Program-made: the position numbers and the translations under genes
Shown here: positions 55,088 through 64,000 of the stretch, piece by piece
How positions within the stretch are numbered: position 1 is the first letter of the stretch
Layout of the letters: every line of letters begins with the position of its first letter
Notes under the pieces: generated by a model
Told to the model about the DNA's origin: nothing
Seen by the model: only the letters and a program-made list of their open reading frames with translations
The model's database searches: none
Assembly: GCF_019656455.1 (NCBI RefSeq)
Contig: NZ_BPMK01000008.1
Location: 185,894 to 249,893 of the forward strand
Length of the DNA: 64,000 bases
Origin: Noviherbaspirillum aridicola
GTDB lineage: Bacteria > Pseudomonadota > Gammaproteobacteria > Burkholderiales > Burkholderiaceae_D
Direction: 5' to 3'

Positions 55088-56761
55088 TCAGCGGTTGGCG
55101 AGCGCCAGCGCCTGCGCCAGGTCGTCGGCGCGGTTCTCCGTCCCCAGCCGGTCGAGGAAGCCGGTACGCTGCATCAGCGACAGCGGCTGGCCGCCCACCC
55201 CGCACAGGACCAGGCGGGAGCCGCGGGCGGCCAGCGCATGGCGCAGGTCGTCCAGCGCCTCGAGGCCGGTCGTGTCCATGTTGATCAGCTGGTCGAGCCT
55301 GAGCACCAGCGCCCGGTGCGGAAGACGCTCGGGTTCGGCCAGCGCTTCCAGCTTGCCCACTGCGCCGAAGAACAGCGAGCCGAACAGCGAATACACCGCC
55401 ACTCCCGGGGCCGGCGGCAGCGGCAGGGCGGCGGCGTCGAGCGGCTCGATGCGCGTGAGGCTGGAAATCCGGTAGATGAAGAACAGGCAGGCCAGCACCA
55501 GGCCGACTTCCACCGCGACCGACAGGTCGAACACGATGGTCAGTGCGAAGGTGGCCAGCACCAGGATGCGGTAGTTGACGGAGAACCGGAGCAGCCGGCG
55601 GAACTCGTGCCATTCGCCCATGTTGTAGGCCACGTGCAGCAGGATGGCCGCCAGCGCCGCCAGCGGAATGCCGCCGGCCAGCGGCGCGGCCGCGAGCACG
55701 ATGGCCAGCAGCGTCCCCGCGTGCACCATGCCCGCGACCGGCGAACTGGCGCCGCTGCGGATATTGGTGACGGTGCGGGCGATGGTGCCGGTGGCCGGCA
55801 GGCCGCCGAAGAAGGGCGCCACGACGTTGGCCACGCCCTGCGCCATCAGCTCCTGGTTCGGATCGTGGCGCTGCCGCGCGAGCTTGTCGGCCACGCGCGC
55901 GCACAGCAGCGACTCGATCGCGCCCAGCAGCGCGATGGTCAGGGTCGGCGCCACCAGCTGCTTGACCAGCTGCCAGCTGAACTCCGGCAGCCGGAAATCC
56001 GGCAGGCCCTGGGGAATGCTGCCGAAGCGGCTCGCGATCGTATCCACCGGCAGGTCCAGCAGGCCGGCCGCGAGCGTGGCCAGCACCAGCACCACGATCG
56101 GGCCGGGCAAGACCCGCATCCAGCGGAGCGCGCGCGGCAGGGCGGCGGGATCGCGGTCGCTGCGGAACAGCTGCGGCCAGCCGAACAGCACCAGCAGCGA
56201 GGCCAGGCCGACCGCCAGCGCGGCCGGATTCACGGTATGCGCGGCCTGTCCGAGCACGTGCATCTGGGCGAAGAAATCGCCGGGCAGCCTGTCGATGCGC
56301 AGCCCGAAGAAATCCTTCACCTGGGACAGCGCGATCAGCACCGCGATGCCGTTGGTGAAGCCGATCACGATCGGCACCGGGATCAGCCGGATCAGGCTGC
56401 CCAGCCGGAACAGGCCGAGCGCGAACAGCAGCACGCCGGCGCAGATGGTCGAGATCAGCAGATTGGCGAAGCCGTAGCGCTCGATGATGCCGTAGACGAT
56501 CACGATGAAGGCGCCCGCCGGTCCGGCGATCTGCACCCGGGTGCCGCCCAGCACGGAGACCAGGAAGCCGGCGATGATCGCGGTGAAGAGGCCGGCCTCG
56601 GGCTTGGCGCCGGAAGCGATCGCGAACGCCATCGCCAGCGGCAGGGCGACGATGCCCACGGTGAGTCCGGCACCGAGGTCCGCGGCAAAGCGGGTGCGGT
56701 CATAGCCGCGCAGGGCGTCGAACAGCATCGGGCGAAAGCGTGCGACGGGCAGCTTGGGCAT
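55088..56761 (-). CDS. SulP family anion permease with STAS domain
   Basis: A 557-residue inner-membrane transporter. The N-terminal 400 residues are polytopic, with the SulP blocks DLGAGLTVGIVALPLAMAFA and GGTRVQIAGPAGAFIVIV. The C-terminal STAS domain (about 440-555) contains the MDTTGLEALDDL loop. SulP members carry sulfate, bicarbonate or dicarboxylates; the window has a sulfur operon elsewhere but no direct link. The ATG at 56761 fits the family. Confidence 0.9.
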   Translation of the reverse strand: MPKLPVARFRPMLFDALRGYDRTRFAADLGAGLTVGIVALPLAMAFAIASGAKPEAGLFTAIIAGFLVSVLGGTRVQIAGPAGAFIVIVYGIIERYGFANLLISTICAGVLLFALGLFRLGSLIRLIPVPIVIGFTNGIAVLIALSQVKDFFGLRIDRLPGDFFAQMHVLGQAAHTVNPAALAVGLASLLVLFGWPQLFRSDRDPAALPRALRWMRVLPGPIVVLVLATLAAGLLDLPVDTIASRFGSIPQGLPDFRLPEFSWQLVKQLVAPTLTIALLGAIESLLCARVADKLARQRHDPNQELMAQGVANVVAPFFGGLPATGTIARTVTNIRSGASSPVAGMVHAGTLLAIVLAAAPLAGGIPLAALAAILLHVAYNMGEWHEFRRLLRFSVNYRILVLATFALTIVFDLSVAVEVGLVLACLFFIYRISSLTRIEPLDAAALPLPPAPGVAVYSLFGSLFFGAVGKLEALAEPERLPHRALVLRLDQLINMDTTGLEALDDLRHALAARGSRLVLCGVGGQPLSLMQRTGFLDRLGTENRADDLAQALALANR

Positions 56762-56924
56762 GCGGACATCTCCCCGGTTGTTGTTATTGCGGGTATTGTG
56801 CGCCGCTGCGCGAAATGAAGCCAGTGGCGCGCGCCTGGCCCGGGCACGAGGCCAGGTCAGGAGAGGCGATGCGGAGGTCCGCCGCCGGCGCCGCAGGCAG
56901 GGATGCCCGCCCGCACCGGCAGGC

Positions 56925-57434
56925 TCAGAGCATCCGGCGCATCACCGACGGCGGCGGCTCCAGCGGATTGGCGTGGGAGTATTCGAGTTCGGGCGCCAGT
57001 TCGAAGCCATGCGCCGCGTACAGGTCGAGCAGCCTGTCCTGGTCGGCGCGCACCGCCAGCCGCAACTCCTTCACGTCGCACAGCAGCGCCTGGTGGATCA
57101 CGGCTTCGAGCAGATGTTCGGACAGGTGCTGGCCGCGGTATTGCGGTAGCACGCCCATGCGCAGGATTTCCCAGACGTCGGGCTCGCTGTCGAGGGGCAG
57201 CCAGCGGACCGAGCCGATCGGCGACTCGTCGTTGAGCAGAATGAAGCCTCCGCCGTCCTGCAGGTCCTGCAGGACGCGGACCGCGGTTTCGCGGTGCCCG
57301 GAGGAGGTGACGGCGACTTTGCCGGCCCAGCAGGCGCGGGTCAGGTCGGCGATGCACTGGGCATCGTCGAAGCCCGCTTCGCGGACCACGATGGCGAGGG
57401 AGGGGGCCTGCCGCCCGCTACTGTCGCCGTCCAT
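56925..57434 (-). CDS. GNAT family N-acetyltransferase
   Basis: A 169-residue acetyltransferase of unknown substrate. The acetyl-CoA-binding segment appears as ILRMGVLPQYRGQHLSEHLL (R/Q-x-x-G-x-type motif A), followed by LDLYAAHGFELAPE. The start at 57434 (MDGDSSGRQ) lies one base after the metG stop, so the two are probably co-transcribed. Confidence 0.82.
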   Translation of the reverse strand: MDGDSSGRQAPSLAIVVREAGFDDAQCIADLTRACWAGKVAVTSSGHRETAVRVLQDLQDGGGFILLNDESPIGSVRWLPLDSEPDVWEILRMGVLPQYRGQHLSEHLLEAVIHQALLCDVKELRLAVRADQDRLLDLYAAHGFELAPELEYSHANPLEPPPSVMRRML

Positions 57435-57435
57435 G

Positions 57436-59511
57436 TCAGCGCACCCGCATGCCGGGCTCGGCGCCCGGCCAGGGATTGAGCACGTAGATGCCCGGATTCG
57501 ACTTTTCATCGGCGGCGGAGGCGGCCAGCACCATGCCTTCGGACACGCCGAACTTCATCTTGCGCGGCGCCAGGTTGGCGACCATCACCGTCAGCTTGCC
57601 GACCAGGTCTTCCGGCTTGTAGGCCGACTTGATGCCCGAGAAGACGTTGCGCATGCGGCCTTCGCCCACGTCCAGCGTCAGGCGCAGCAGCTTGTCCGAG
57701 CCTTCCACGTGCTCGCAGTTGACGATCTTCGCTATGCGCAGGTCGACCTTGGCGAAATCGTCGATCCTGATCTCGGCGTCGATCGGTTCGATGCCGGCCG
57801 CCGCCGTCGCCGCCGCCGACGCTGCCTGGGCCGCCGGCTCCGGTCCCTCGAACAGCGCCTCCAGCATCTTCGGATCGACGCGCTGCATCAGGTGCTCGAA
57901 GGTGCCGATCGCGGACGGCGACTGCTGCAGGTCGGACCAGGTCAGATCGCGCTCCAGGCCGAACAGGGTCGCGACCTTGCGCGACAGCGCCGGCAGGATC
58001 GGGGCCAGGTAGACCGACAGGCACCAGAAAGAGCGCAGCAGGTTGCTACAGACGTCCTGCAGCTCCTGGTTGTTGGCCGGATCCTTGGCCAGTTCCCAGG
58101 GCTTCTTCTGGTCGACATACTGGTTGACTTCGTCGGCCAGCGCCATGATCTGCCGGATCGCCTTGCCGTATTCGCGGGTCTCGTAGGCGTCGCGCACCGA
58201 GGCTTCCTGCTCGGCCAGGCGCAGGCGCCAGCTCATCGCCTCGTCGCCGGTCACCTCGTCGCTGAGCCGGCCGCCGAAGCGCTTGGTGATGAAGCCCGCC
58301 GCGCGGCTGGCGATGTTGACGTACTTGCCGATCAGGTCGGAATTGACCTTGGCCACGAAGTCTTCGGCGTTGAAGTCGATATCCTCGACGCGGGCATTGA
58401 GCTTGTACGCGATGTAGTAGCGCAGCCACTCCGGATTCATCTTCAGCTCGAGGTAGCGCAGCGGCGAAATGCCGGTGCCGCGCGACTTGCTCATCTTCTC
58501 GCCGTTGACCGTCAGGTGGCCGTGGACGTTGACCTTGAGCTTGTCGATGATCGGATGGCCCGAGAAATTCAGCATCGCCGGCCAGAACAGCAGGTGGAAG
58601 GACACGATGTCCTTGCCGATGAAGTGAATCTGTTCGGTCGCCGGGTCGTTGAGCAGCGCGTTGAAATCGACGTCGATCTTGCCGCAGTAATTCTTGAGGC
58701 TGGCGAGATAGCCGACCGGCGCATCCAGCCACACATAGAAATACTTGCCTTCCACGCCCGGGATCGGGATGCCGAAGTAGGGCGCGTCCCGGGAAATGTC
58801 CCAGTCCGCGAGTTCGCTGCCGTCGCTGCCCAGCCATTCGCTGACCTTGTTGACCATTTCCGGCTGCAGGCGGCCGGGCGAGCGCAGCCATTCCTGCAGG
58901 AAGACGATGCAGCGCGGGTCGGACAGCTTGAAGAAATACTGTTCGGAAGGCTTGAGCACCGGGGTGGCGCCGGACAGCGCCGAGTAGGGATTCTTCAGTT
59001 CGGTCGGCTCGTAGGCGGCGCCGCAGACTTCGCAGTTGTCGCCGTACTGGTCCTTGGCGCCGCACTTCGGGCATTCGCCCTTGATGTTGCGGTCGGCCAG
59101 GAACATGCCCTTGACCGGGTCGAAGAAGCGCTCCACCACCCGGGTCACGATCAGGCCGGCCTCCTTCAGCCGGAGATAGATGCCCTGGGAAAGCTCGGTG
59201 TTTTCCGGCGAGTCGGTGGAATGCCAGTTGTCGAACGAGATATGGAAACCGTCCAGGTACTGGGCGCGGCCGGCCGCGATGCGGGCGACGAATTCCTGCG
59301 GGGTGATGCCGGCCTTTTCGGCGGCGATCATGATCGGCGTGCCGTGGGCGTCGTCGGCGCCGACGAAATAGACCTCATGCCCCTGCATTCGCTGGAACCT
59401 GACCCAGATGTCGGCCTGGATGTATTCCATGATGTGGCCGATATGGAAAGCCCCGTTGGCATAGGGCAGGGCGGTGGTGACGAACAGCTTGCGGCGCGGG
59501 CTGGTACTCAT
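57436..59511 (-). CDS. metG: Methionyl-tRNA synthetase (MetG)
   Basis: Class I aminoacyl-tRNA synthetase charging tRNA-Met. The 691-residue protein has the HIGH-type [14 protein letters not shown], a zinc-binding [18 protein letters not shown], the KMSKS loop in [12 protein letters not shown] and a C-terminal tRNA-binding domain (about 585-690, [20 protein letters not shown]). The start at 59511 is divergent from mrp across 118 bp. Confidence 0.97.
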   Translation of the reverse strand: MSTSPRRKLFVTTALPYANGAFHIGHIMEYIQADIWVRFQRMQGHEVYFVGADDAHGTPIMIAAEKAGITPQEFVARIAAGRAQYLDGFHISFDNWHSTDSPENTELSQGIYLRLKEAGLIVTRVVERFFDPVKGMFLADRNIKGECPKCGAKDQYGDNCEVCGAAYEPTELKNPYSALSGATPVLKPSEQYFFKLSDPRCIVFLQEWLRSPGRLQPEMVNKVSEWLGSDGSELADWDISRDAPYFGIPIPGVEGKYFYVWLDAPVGYLASLKNYCGKIDVDFNALLNDPATEQIHFIGKDIVSFHLLFWPAMLNFSGHPIIDKLKVNVHGHLTVNGEKMSKSRGTGISPLRYLELKMNPEWLRYYIAYKLNARVEDIDFNAEDFVAKVNSDLIGKYVNIASRAAGFITKRFGGRLSDEVTGDEAMSWRLRLAEQEASVRDAYETREYGKAIRQIMALADEVNQYVDQKKPWELAKDPANNQELQDVCSNLLRSFWCLSVYLAPILPALSRKVATLFGLERDLTWSDLQQSPSAIGTFEHLMQRVDPKMLEALFEGPEPAAQAASAAATAAAGIEPIDAEIRIDDFAKVDLRIAKIVNCEHVEGSDKLLRLTLDVGEGRMRNVFSGIKSAYKPEDLVGKLTVMVANLAPRKMKFGVSEGMVLAASAADEKSNPGIYVLNPWPGAEPGMRVR

Positions 59512-59629
59512 CGGGCGGTACTTTTTCCAAATAAAACAGGGATTTTATCAGCGTGCGCGAGTTTGTCCGAGCCATACGCTGTCAAACCGCTTGGTATAGA
59601 CTTCTGCAGGAATTTTTTTGGGAGAAGTA

Positions 59630-60718
59630 ATGAGCATCACTGTGGAAGCCGTGAAAACGGCGTTGGCCGGCGTCATCGATCCGAATACTGGCCGCGACCT
59701 GGTTTCCTCCAAGGCAATCAGGAATCTGGAGGTCAACGGCGCCGACGTCCGCTTCGACATCGAACTCGGCTATCCGGGCAAGAGCCAGTTCGACAGCATC
59801 CGCGGCGCCGCGGTTGCCGCGGTGCGCGCGCTGCCCGGCGTCGGCGGCGTCAGCGCCGGGATTTCCGCGAAGATCACCGCGCATGCCGTGCAGCGCGGCA
59901 TCAAGGTCATGAACAACATCAAGAACATCATCGTCGTCGCCTCGGGCAAGGGCGGGGTGGGCAAGTCGACCACCGCGGTCAACCTGGCGCTGGCGCTGGC
60001 GAGCGAGGGCGCGCAGGTCGGCATCCTGGACGCCGACATCTACGGTCCGTCGCAGCCGATGATGCTCGGCATTTCCGCCCAGCCCGAAACCCTCGACGGC
60101 AAGACCATGGAGCCCCTGGAGAACCACGGCGTGCAGGTGGCCAGCATCGGTTTCATGATCGACCCCGACCAGCCGATGGTGTGGCGCGGCCCGATGGTGG
60201 TGCAGGCGCTGCAGCAATTGCTGGAGCAGACCAACTGGCGCGATCTGGATTACCTGGTGGTCGACATGCCGCCCGGCACCGGCGACATCCAGCTGACGCT
60301 GTCGCAGAAGGTGCCGGTCACCGGCGCGGTCATCGTCACCACGCCGCAGGACATCGCCCTGCTCGACGCGCGCAAGGGCCTGAAGATGTTCGAGAAGGTC
60401 GACATCCCCATCCTCGGCGTGGTCGAGAACATGAGCACCCACATCTGCTCCAACTGCGGCCATGAGGAATCGATCTTCGGCCACGGCGGCGGCCAGAAGA
60501 TGTGCGCCGAATACGGCGTCGACTTCCTCGGCGCGCTGCCGCTGACGATGACCATACGCGAACAGGCCGACAGCGGCCGCCCGACCGTGGTCGCCGATCC
60601 CGACGGCAAGGAAGCCCAGATCTACAAGGCGATCGCCCGCAAGGTCGCGATCAGGGTGGCGGAAAAGGCCAAGGACATGACCAGCAAGTTCCCGAGCATC
60701 GTCATCAAGAACGACTGA
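59630..60718 (+). CDS. apbC: Iron-sulfur cluster carrier Mrp/ApbC
   Basis: P-loop ATPase of the ParA/MinD superfamily that carries and delivers [4Fe-4S] clusters. The start MSITVEAVKTAL at 59630 follows GGGAGAA. The 362 residues have an N-terminal MIP18/DUF59-like domain (1-90), the deviant Walker A VASGKGGVGKSTT, and the cluster-binding CSNCGH (CxxC) near residue 275. Its position divergent from metG is common in proteobacteria. Confidence 0.95.
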   Translation: MSITVEAVKTALAGVIDPNTGRDLVSSKAIRNLEVNGADVRFDIELGYPGKSQFDSIRGAAVAAVRALPGVGGVSAGISAKITAHAVQRGIKVMNNIKNIIVVASGKGGVGKSTTAVNLALALASEGAQVGILDADIYGPSQPMMLGISAQPETLDGKTMEPLENHGVQVASIGFMIDPDQPMVWRGPMVVQALQQLLEQTNWRDLDYLVVDMPPGTGDIQLTLSQKVPVTGAVIVTTPQDIALLDARKGLKMFEKVDIPILGVVENMSTHICSNCGHEESIFGHGGGQKMCAEYGVDFLGALPLTMTIREQADSGRPTVVADPDGKEAQIYKAIARKVAIRVAEKAKDMTSKFPSIVIKND

Positions 60719-60815
60719 GTCCCCCGCGCCCCGGTGCTTTTGGCTGGCATCGGGGTAGAATTGCGCATCTTTCATCCGACACGGCTTTGGCACCCCAAGG
60801 CCGTTTTTCTTTGCC

Positions 60816-62210
60816 ATGACCGTCCGTACCCGTTTCGCACCCAGCCCGACCGGCTATCTCCACCTCGGCGGCGCCCGCACCGCGCTGTTTTCCTGGGCCT
60901 ATGCCCGCCACTTCGGCGGCACCTTCATCCTGCGCATCGAAGACACCGACCTCGAGCGCTCCACGCCGGAAGCGGTGCAGGCCATCCTCGATGGCATGAA
61001 CTGGCTCGGCCTGCAGCACGACGAAGGCCCGTTCTACCAGATGAAGCGGATGGACCGCTATCGCGAGGTGGTGGCGCAGATGCTGGAGGCGGGCAACGCC
61101 TATCTCTGCTACTGCACCCCGGAAGAAGTCGAGGCGATGCGCGAGCGCCAGCGGGCCATCGGCGAGAAGCCCCGCTACGACGGCACCTGGCGTCCCGAGC
61201 CCGGCAAGACGCTGCCGCCGGTCCCGGAGGGCATCAGGCCGGTGGTGCGCTTCAAGAACCCGCTCGACGGCGACGTCACCTGGAACGACGTGGTCAAGGG
61301 CACGATCACCATCTCCAACCGCGAACTCGACGACCTGGTGATCGCCCGTCCCGACGGTACCCCCACCTACAACTTCTGCGTCGCGGTCGACGACTGGGAC
61401 ATGCGCATCACCCACGTGATCCGCGGCGACGACCATGTCAACAACACGCCGCGCCAGATCAACATCCTGCGCGCGCTCGGCGCGCCGCTGCCCGAGTACG
61501 GCCATGTACCGATGATCCTCGGCGCCGACGGCGAGAAGCTCTCCAAGCGCCACGGCGCGGTGAGCGTGATGGAGTACCCGGCGCAGGGCTTCCTGCCGGA
61601 GGCGATGCTCAATTACCTGGCGCGTCTCGGCTGGTCTCACGGCGACGAGGAGATCTTCTCAATGGAGCAGTTCATCCAGTGGTTCGACCTCGACCACCTG
61701 TCGAAGTCGCCGGCCCAGTTCAATCCGGAAAAACTGGCATGGCTCAACAACCACTACATCCGCCAGTCGGACGACGCGCGCCTCGCGGCGCTGGTACGTC
61801 CACTGCTGGAAAAGGAGGGCGCGCAGTTCGACGGCGCGCCGGCGCTGGAGCCGGTGATCGCGCTGCTCAAGGAGCGCGCCAATACCATCAACGAACTCTC
61901 GGAAGCGGCGATGCTGTTCTATCGTCAACCCCGGCCCGACCCGGCGCTCATGGCGCAGCATGTGACCGAGGCCGTGCGTCCGGCGCTGGCGCAGTTCATC
62001 GGACAGTGCCGCGGCATCGAATGGAACAAGGCGGCGCTGTCGGCGTCCATGAAGGAAGTGCTGGCCGCGCACAAGCTCAAGATGCCGCAGCTCGCGATGC
62101 CGCTGCGCCTGCTGGTCACCGGCCAGCTGCAGACGCCGTCGATCGACGCGGTGCTGGAACTGTTCGGCCGAGAGACCGTGCTGGCCCGTCTCGAAAAAAA
62201 TCTTGGATAA
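60816..62210 (+). CDS. gltX: Glutamyl-tRNA synthetase (GltX)
   Basis: Class I synthetase charging tRNA-Glu (464 residues). The HIGH-type motif is [19 protein letters not shown] and the KMSKS-type loop is [10 protein letters not shown]. The anticodon-binding part lies in the C-terminal third. The ATG at 60816 is the first start of the usual [13 protein letters not shown] type. Two tRNA-Glu genes lie immediately downstream, placing the enzyme beside its substrate. Confidence 0.97.
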   Translation: MTVRTRFAPSPTGYLHLGGARTALFSWAYARHFGGTFILRIEDTDLERSTPEAVQAILDGMNWLGLQHDEGPFYQMKRMDRYREVVAQMLEAGNAYLCYCTPEEVEAMRERQRAIGEKPRYDGTWRPEPGKTLPPVPEGIRPVVRFKNPLDGDVTWNDVVKGTITISNRELDDLVIARPDGTPTYNFCVAVDDWDMRITHVIRGDDHVNNTPRQINILRALGAPLPEYGHVPMILGADGEKLSKRHGAVSVMEYPAQGFLPEAMLNYLARLGWSHGDEEIFSMEQFIQWFDLDHLSKSPAQFNPEKLAWLNNHYIRQSDDARLAALVRPLLEKEGAQFDGAPALEPVIALLKERANTINELSEAAMLFYRQPRPDPALMAQHVTEAVRPALAQFIGQCRGIEWNKAALSASMKEVLAAHKLKMPQLAMPLRLLVTGQLQTPSIDAVLELFGRETVLARLEKNLG

Positions 62211-62224
62211 ATTCGCTCCGAGGA

Positions 62225-62254
62225 TTTACACGGCAGAAAAACATTTGCTATACT
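62225..62254 (+). promoter_or_regulatory. Promoter of the tRNA-Ala/Glu genes
   Basis: TTTACA at 62225-62230 and TATACT at 62249-62254 are 18 bases apart, 17 bases before the tRNA-Ala gene. This is a good sigma-70 match just behind the gltX stop. Confidence 0.75.
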
Positions 62255-62271
62255 CTCGTTCTCTTCGCAAC

Positions 62272-62347
<76 letters not shown>

Positions 62348-62426
62348 AATTGCTTATCGATGTGTGAACATCGATGCAGAGTGCGGAAGAGAAAAAAGTA
62401 GTTTAGGCTGTTTTTGACAGGTTACT

Positions 62427-62502
62427 GTCCCCATCGTCTAGAGGCCTAGGACACCGCCCTTTCACGGCGATAACCGGGGTTCGAATCCCCGTGGGGACGC
62501 CA
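62427..62502 (+). tRNA. tRNA-Glu (TTC), copy 1
   Basis: A 76-base gene with encoded CCA. Acceptor GTCCCCA pairs with TGGGGAC; the anticodon loop CTTTCAC gives TTC; the T loop is GTTCGAA. The anticodon stem has a C-A mismatch at its outer pair (CCGCC against GGCGA). Confidence 0.96.
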
Positions 62503-62508
62503 GATCAG

Positions 62509-62535
62509 GCGCCACGCAAAACGTGTGGCGCTTTT
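62509..62535 (+). terminator. Terminator after tRNA-Glu copy 1
   Basis: Stem GCGCCAC/GTGGCGC (62509-62515 with 62525-62531) followed by TTTTGTTT. Confidence 0.75.
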
Positions 62536-62553
62536 GTTTCCGGCACAGGCTCT

Positions 62554-62629
62554 GTCCCCATCGTCTAGAGGCCTAGGACACCGCCCTTTCACGGCGATAA
62601 CCGGGGTTCGAATCCCCGTGGGGACGCCA
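62554..62629 (+). tRNA. tRNA-Glu (TTC), copy 2
   Basis: Identical over 76 bases to the gene at 62427-62502, including the C-A mismatch in the anticodon stem. Encoded CCA present. Confidence 0.96.
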
Positions 62630-62634
62630 AACAA

Positions 62635-62677
62635 GACGCCACGCAGAACATGAATGTCTGCGTGGCGTTTTTCTTTT
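62635..62677 (+). terminator. Strong terminator after tRNA-Glu copy 2
   Basis: A 12-bp stem ACGCCACGCAGA/TCTGCGTGGCGT (62636-62647 with 62657-62668) followed by a T-rich run. It is related in sequence to the terminator after copy 1 and was probably duplicated with the tRNA gene. Confidence 0.9.
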
Positions 62678-62716
62678 TCGCGTAGCATTTCGCGATCGCT
62701 CTCCGTCAGTCTTTCC

Positions 62717-63877
62717 ATGCGCAACCCACGCACGCTCGCTCTCTTCTGCAAGGTCGTCGACAACTTCGGCGACATCGGCATCTGCTGGCGCCTGTCGCGG
62801 CAATTGCAGCGCGAGCATGGCATCGCGGTGACCCTGTGGGTCGACGATCTGAAGAGCTTCCGCAGACTTTGTCCCGACGTCGTGCCCGATGCCGATGCCC
62901 AGCATGTGCAGGGCATCGAGGTGCGTCACTGGCGCGACCAGGACGGCGCGTTTGCGCCGGAAGAGATTCCGGACATCGTCATCGAATTCTTCGGCTGCGA
63001 ACTCCCGCCTGCCTATGTCGCCGCGATGGCGCAATGCGAGCCGCGTCCGGTCTGGCTGAACCTGGAAGGATTGACTGCCGAGGAGTGGGTCGAAGGTTGC
63101 CACGGCTTGCCCTCGATGCATCCGCGCCTGCCGCTGACCAAGCATTTCTTCTTTCCCGGTTTTACGGCAAAGACGGGCGGACTGCTGCGCGAAGCGGGCC
63201 TCGACGAAGCGCGGCAGCGTTTCCAGTCCGATCCGGCCGCGATGCAAGGCTTCCTCGGGCAGCTCGGCGTCAGCCCGGCCGAGATGGCGGCCATGAAGGT
63301 TTCGCTGTTCTGCTATCCGCATGCCCCGGTGGCGGACTTGTTCGCGGCCTGGAGCGATGGCGGCACGGCGGTAACCTGCCTCGTGCCCGAAGGCGTGGCC
63401 ACCGCCGCGGTGCAGTCATTTCTCGGCGGGACGCCTCGCGCCGGGGCAGTGCATGCGCAGGGTGCGCTGACCGTGCGCGTCATTCCCTTCCTGCCCCAGC
63501 CGGACTATGACCGCCTGCTGTGGGCCTGCGACCTGAATTTCGTGCGCGGCGAGGATTCCTTCGTGCGCGCCCAATGGGCGCAGCGTCCTTTCGTCTGGCA
63601 TATCTACCCGCAGGACGAGAATCTGCACCACAAGAAGCTGCGCGCCTTCCTGCAGCGCTATGCATCGGGCCTGGACGGGCTGGAAGCGTTTTCGCTGGAA
63701 TGGAACGGCGCCACGGCGCAGCAGGCCTGGCCGCAGTCGTGGGATTCGCTGCGCGCGGATCTGGCCGGAATCGAACGGCGCGCTGTCGAGTGGAGCGGGC
63801 GGATGCAGGCGCTCGGCAACCTGACATCCGGCATGCTGGCCTTCGCCGCAACGCTTCGGGAGCCGGTACGGGCCTAG
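62717..63877 (+). CDS. earP: EF-P arginine rhamnosyltransferase (EarP)
   Basis: Adds rhamnose from dTDP-rhamnose to the conserved arginine of elongation factor P, needed to rescue ribosomes at proline stretches. The ATG at 62717 (MRNPRTLALFCKVVDNFGDIG) gives 386 residues; the longer frame would start in the tRNA terminator. Asp15 and Asp19 in VDNFGDIG correspond to the catalytic pair of the family, and IVIEFFGCELPP, EDSFVRAQWAQRPFVWHIYP are further family blocks. Its TAG stop lies within the CTAG target of an IS481-type element. The usual efp partner is not in the window. Confidence 0.94.
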   Translation: MRNPRTLALFCKVVDNFGDIGICWRLSRQLQREHGIAVTLWVDDLKSFRRLCPDVVPDADAQHVQGIEVRHWRDQDGAFAPEEIPDIVIEFFGCELPPAYVAAMAQCEPRPVWLNLEGLTAEEWVEGCHGLPSMHPRLPLTKHFFFPGFTAKTGGLLREAGLDEARQRFQSDPAAMQGFLGQLGVSPAEMAAMKVSLFCYPHAPVADLFAAWSDGGTAVTCLVPEGVATAAVQSFLGGTPRAGAVHAQGALTVRVIPFLPQPDYDRLLWACDLNFVRGEDSFVRAQWAQRPFVWHIYPQDENLHHKKLRAFLQRYASGLDGLEAFSLEWNGATAQQAWPQSWDSLRADLAGIERRAVEWSGRMQALGNLTSGMLAFAATLREPVRA

Positions 63878-64000
63878 GTGTGAAGTTGCAAGAGGTTATT
63901 TCGGTTGGTTGAGAGTCTGGACATTGGTGCTTTGCCGCCGATACCTTGGTGCGGGCGGTGCCAGTTGTAGTGGTGGTTCCACTGATGGAGCATTTCGGCG
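63874..64000 (-). CDS. IS481-family transposase, C-terminal end (runs out of window)
   Basis: The minus-strand frame is open from the window edge and reads QWNHHYNWHRPHQGIGGKAP then MSRLSTNRNNLLQLHT and a stop, the typical C-terminus of IS481/IS3-type DDE transposases. The stop TAG at 63874-63876 is supplied by the target sequence outside the element. Only about 41 residues are visible. Confidence 0.85.
   Translation of the reverse strand, partial: AEMLHQWNHHYNWHRPHQGIGGKAPMSRLSTNRNNLLQLHT
63879..64000 (-). mobile_element. IS481-family insertion sequence, one end visible
   Basis: The end begins TGTGAAGTTGCAAGAGG, like the terminal inverted repeats of IS481-type elements, directly after CCTAGG (63873-63878), which fits the NCTAGN target reported for IS481. 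The rest of the element lies beyond the window. Confidence 0.8.

Noticed and set aside
56740..60465. A 1241-codon open frame on the plus strand
   Set aside because: It runs antisense to the sulP, GNAT and metG genes and then out of frame through mrp. It is a by-product of high GC and has no family resemblance.

Overview
The window is GC-rich chromosomal DNA from a betaproteobacterium, most likely Burkholderiales and plausibly Oxalobacteraceae. This rests on the acnD-prpF-prpE set, a CysB regulator beside a DUF934/CysI/CysH/CysD/CysN cluster, DUF3460 next to scpA, EarP, CheZ and the general protein character. No marker in the window fixes the genus. Most of it is ordinary core metabolism, with a few accessory patches.

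Layout. 1-5.4 kb: end of the propionate (2-methylcitrate) genes acnD, prpF and prpE. 5.5-7.6 kb: a tandem GC-rich repeat array, xth, then a small double-glycine-leader peptide and a two-helix membrane protein. 7.6-11.9 kb: pepA divergent from lptFG, then a small CbiX chelatase and a second patch of the same repeat. 12.4-20.1 kb: assimilatory sulfate reduction and siroheme genes on the minus strand (tauE-like, cysI, DUF934, cysH, cysD, cysN, SUMT), with divergent cysB. 20.2-21.0 kb: a yybP-ykoY-type riboswitch ahead of a GDT1/UPF0016 transporter. 21.1-28.2 kb: an accessory patch with two large cysteine-free repeat proteins carrying EF-hand-like loops and a shared N-terminus, a remnant of the same family, and a linker-plus-phage-type-lysozyme protein, interleaved with an FAA hydrolase and a LysE exporter. 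28.4-31.1 kb: cheZ-cheA. 31.2-32.1 kb: an alpha/beta hydrolase.

32.2-50.3 kb is a long corrinoid locus: cobT-cobS-cobC, a cobalamin riboswitch, then btuB-btuC-btuD-btuR-cobB-cobU-cbiB-cobD-btuF-cobQ followed by an ExbB/TolQ-like protein, a DUF2149 protein and a CobN-like protein. Most junctions overlap. The genes cover outer-membrane capture, ABC import, adenosylation, amidation and nucleotide-loop assembly. Early corrin-ring genes and the AAA+ partners of cobaltochelatase are absent. The CobN-like protein has a signal peptide and a C-terminal membrane anchor, so it is predicted to work in the periplasm beside a proton-channel-like pair. This is the most interesting system in the window.

50.4-57.4 kb: two glycosyltransferase-like genes, a second btuF-like gene coupled to panC, scpA, DUF3460, a SulP permease and a GNAT protein. 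57.4-62.2 kb: metG divergent from mrp (apbC), then gltX. 62.3-62.6 kb: tRNA-Ala(GGC) and two identical tRNA-Glu(TTC) genes, the latter each followed by a terminator. 62.7-64 kb: earP, whose stop codon lies in the CTAG target of an IS481-family element running out of the window.
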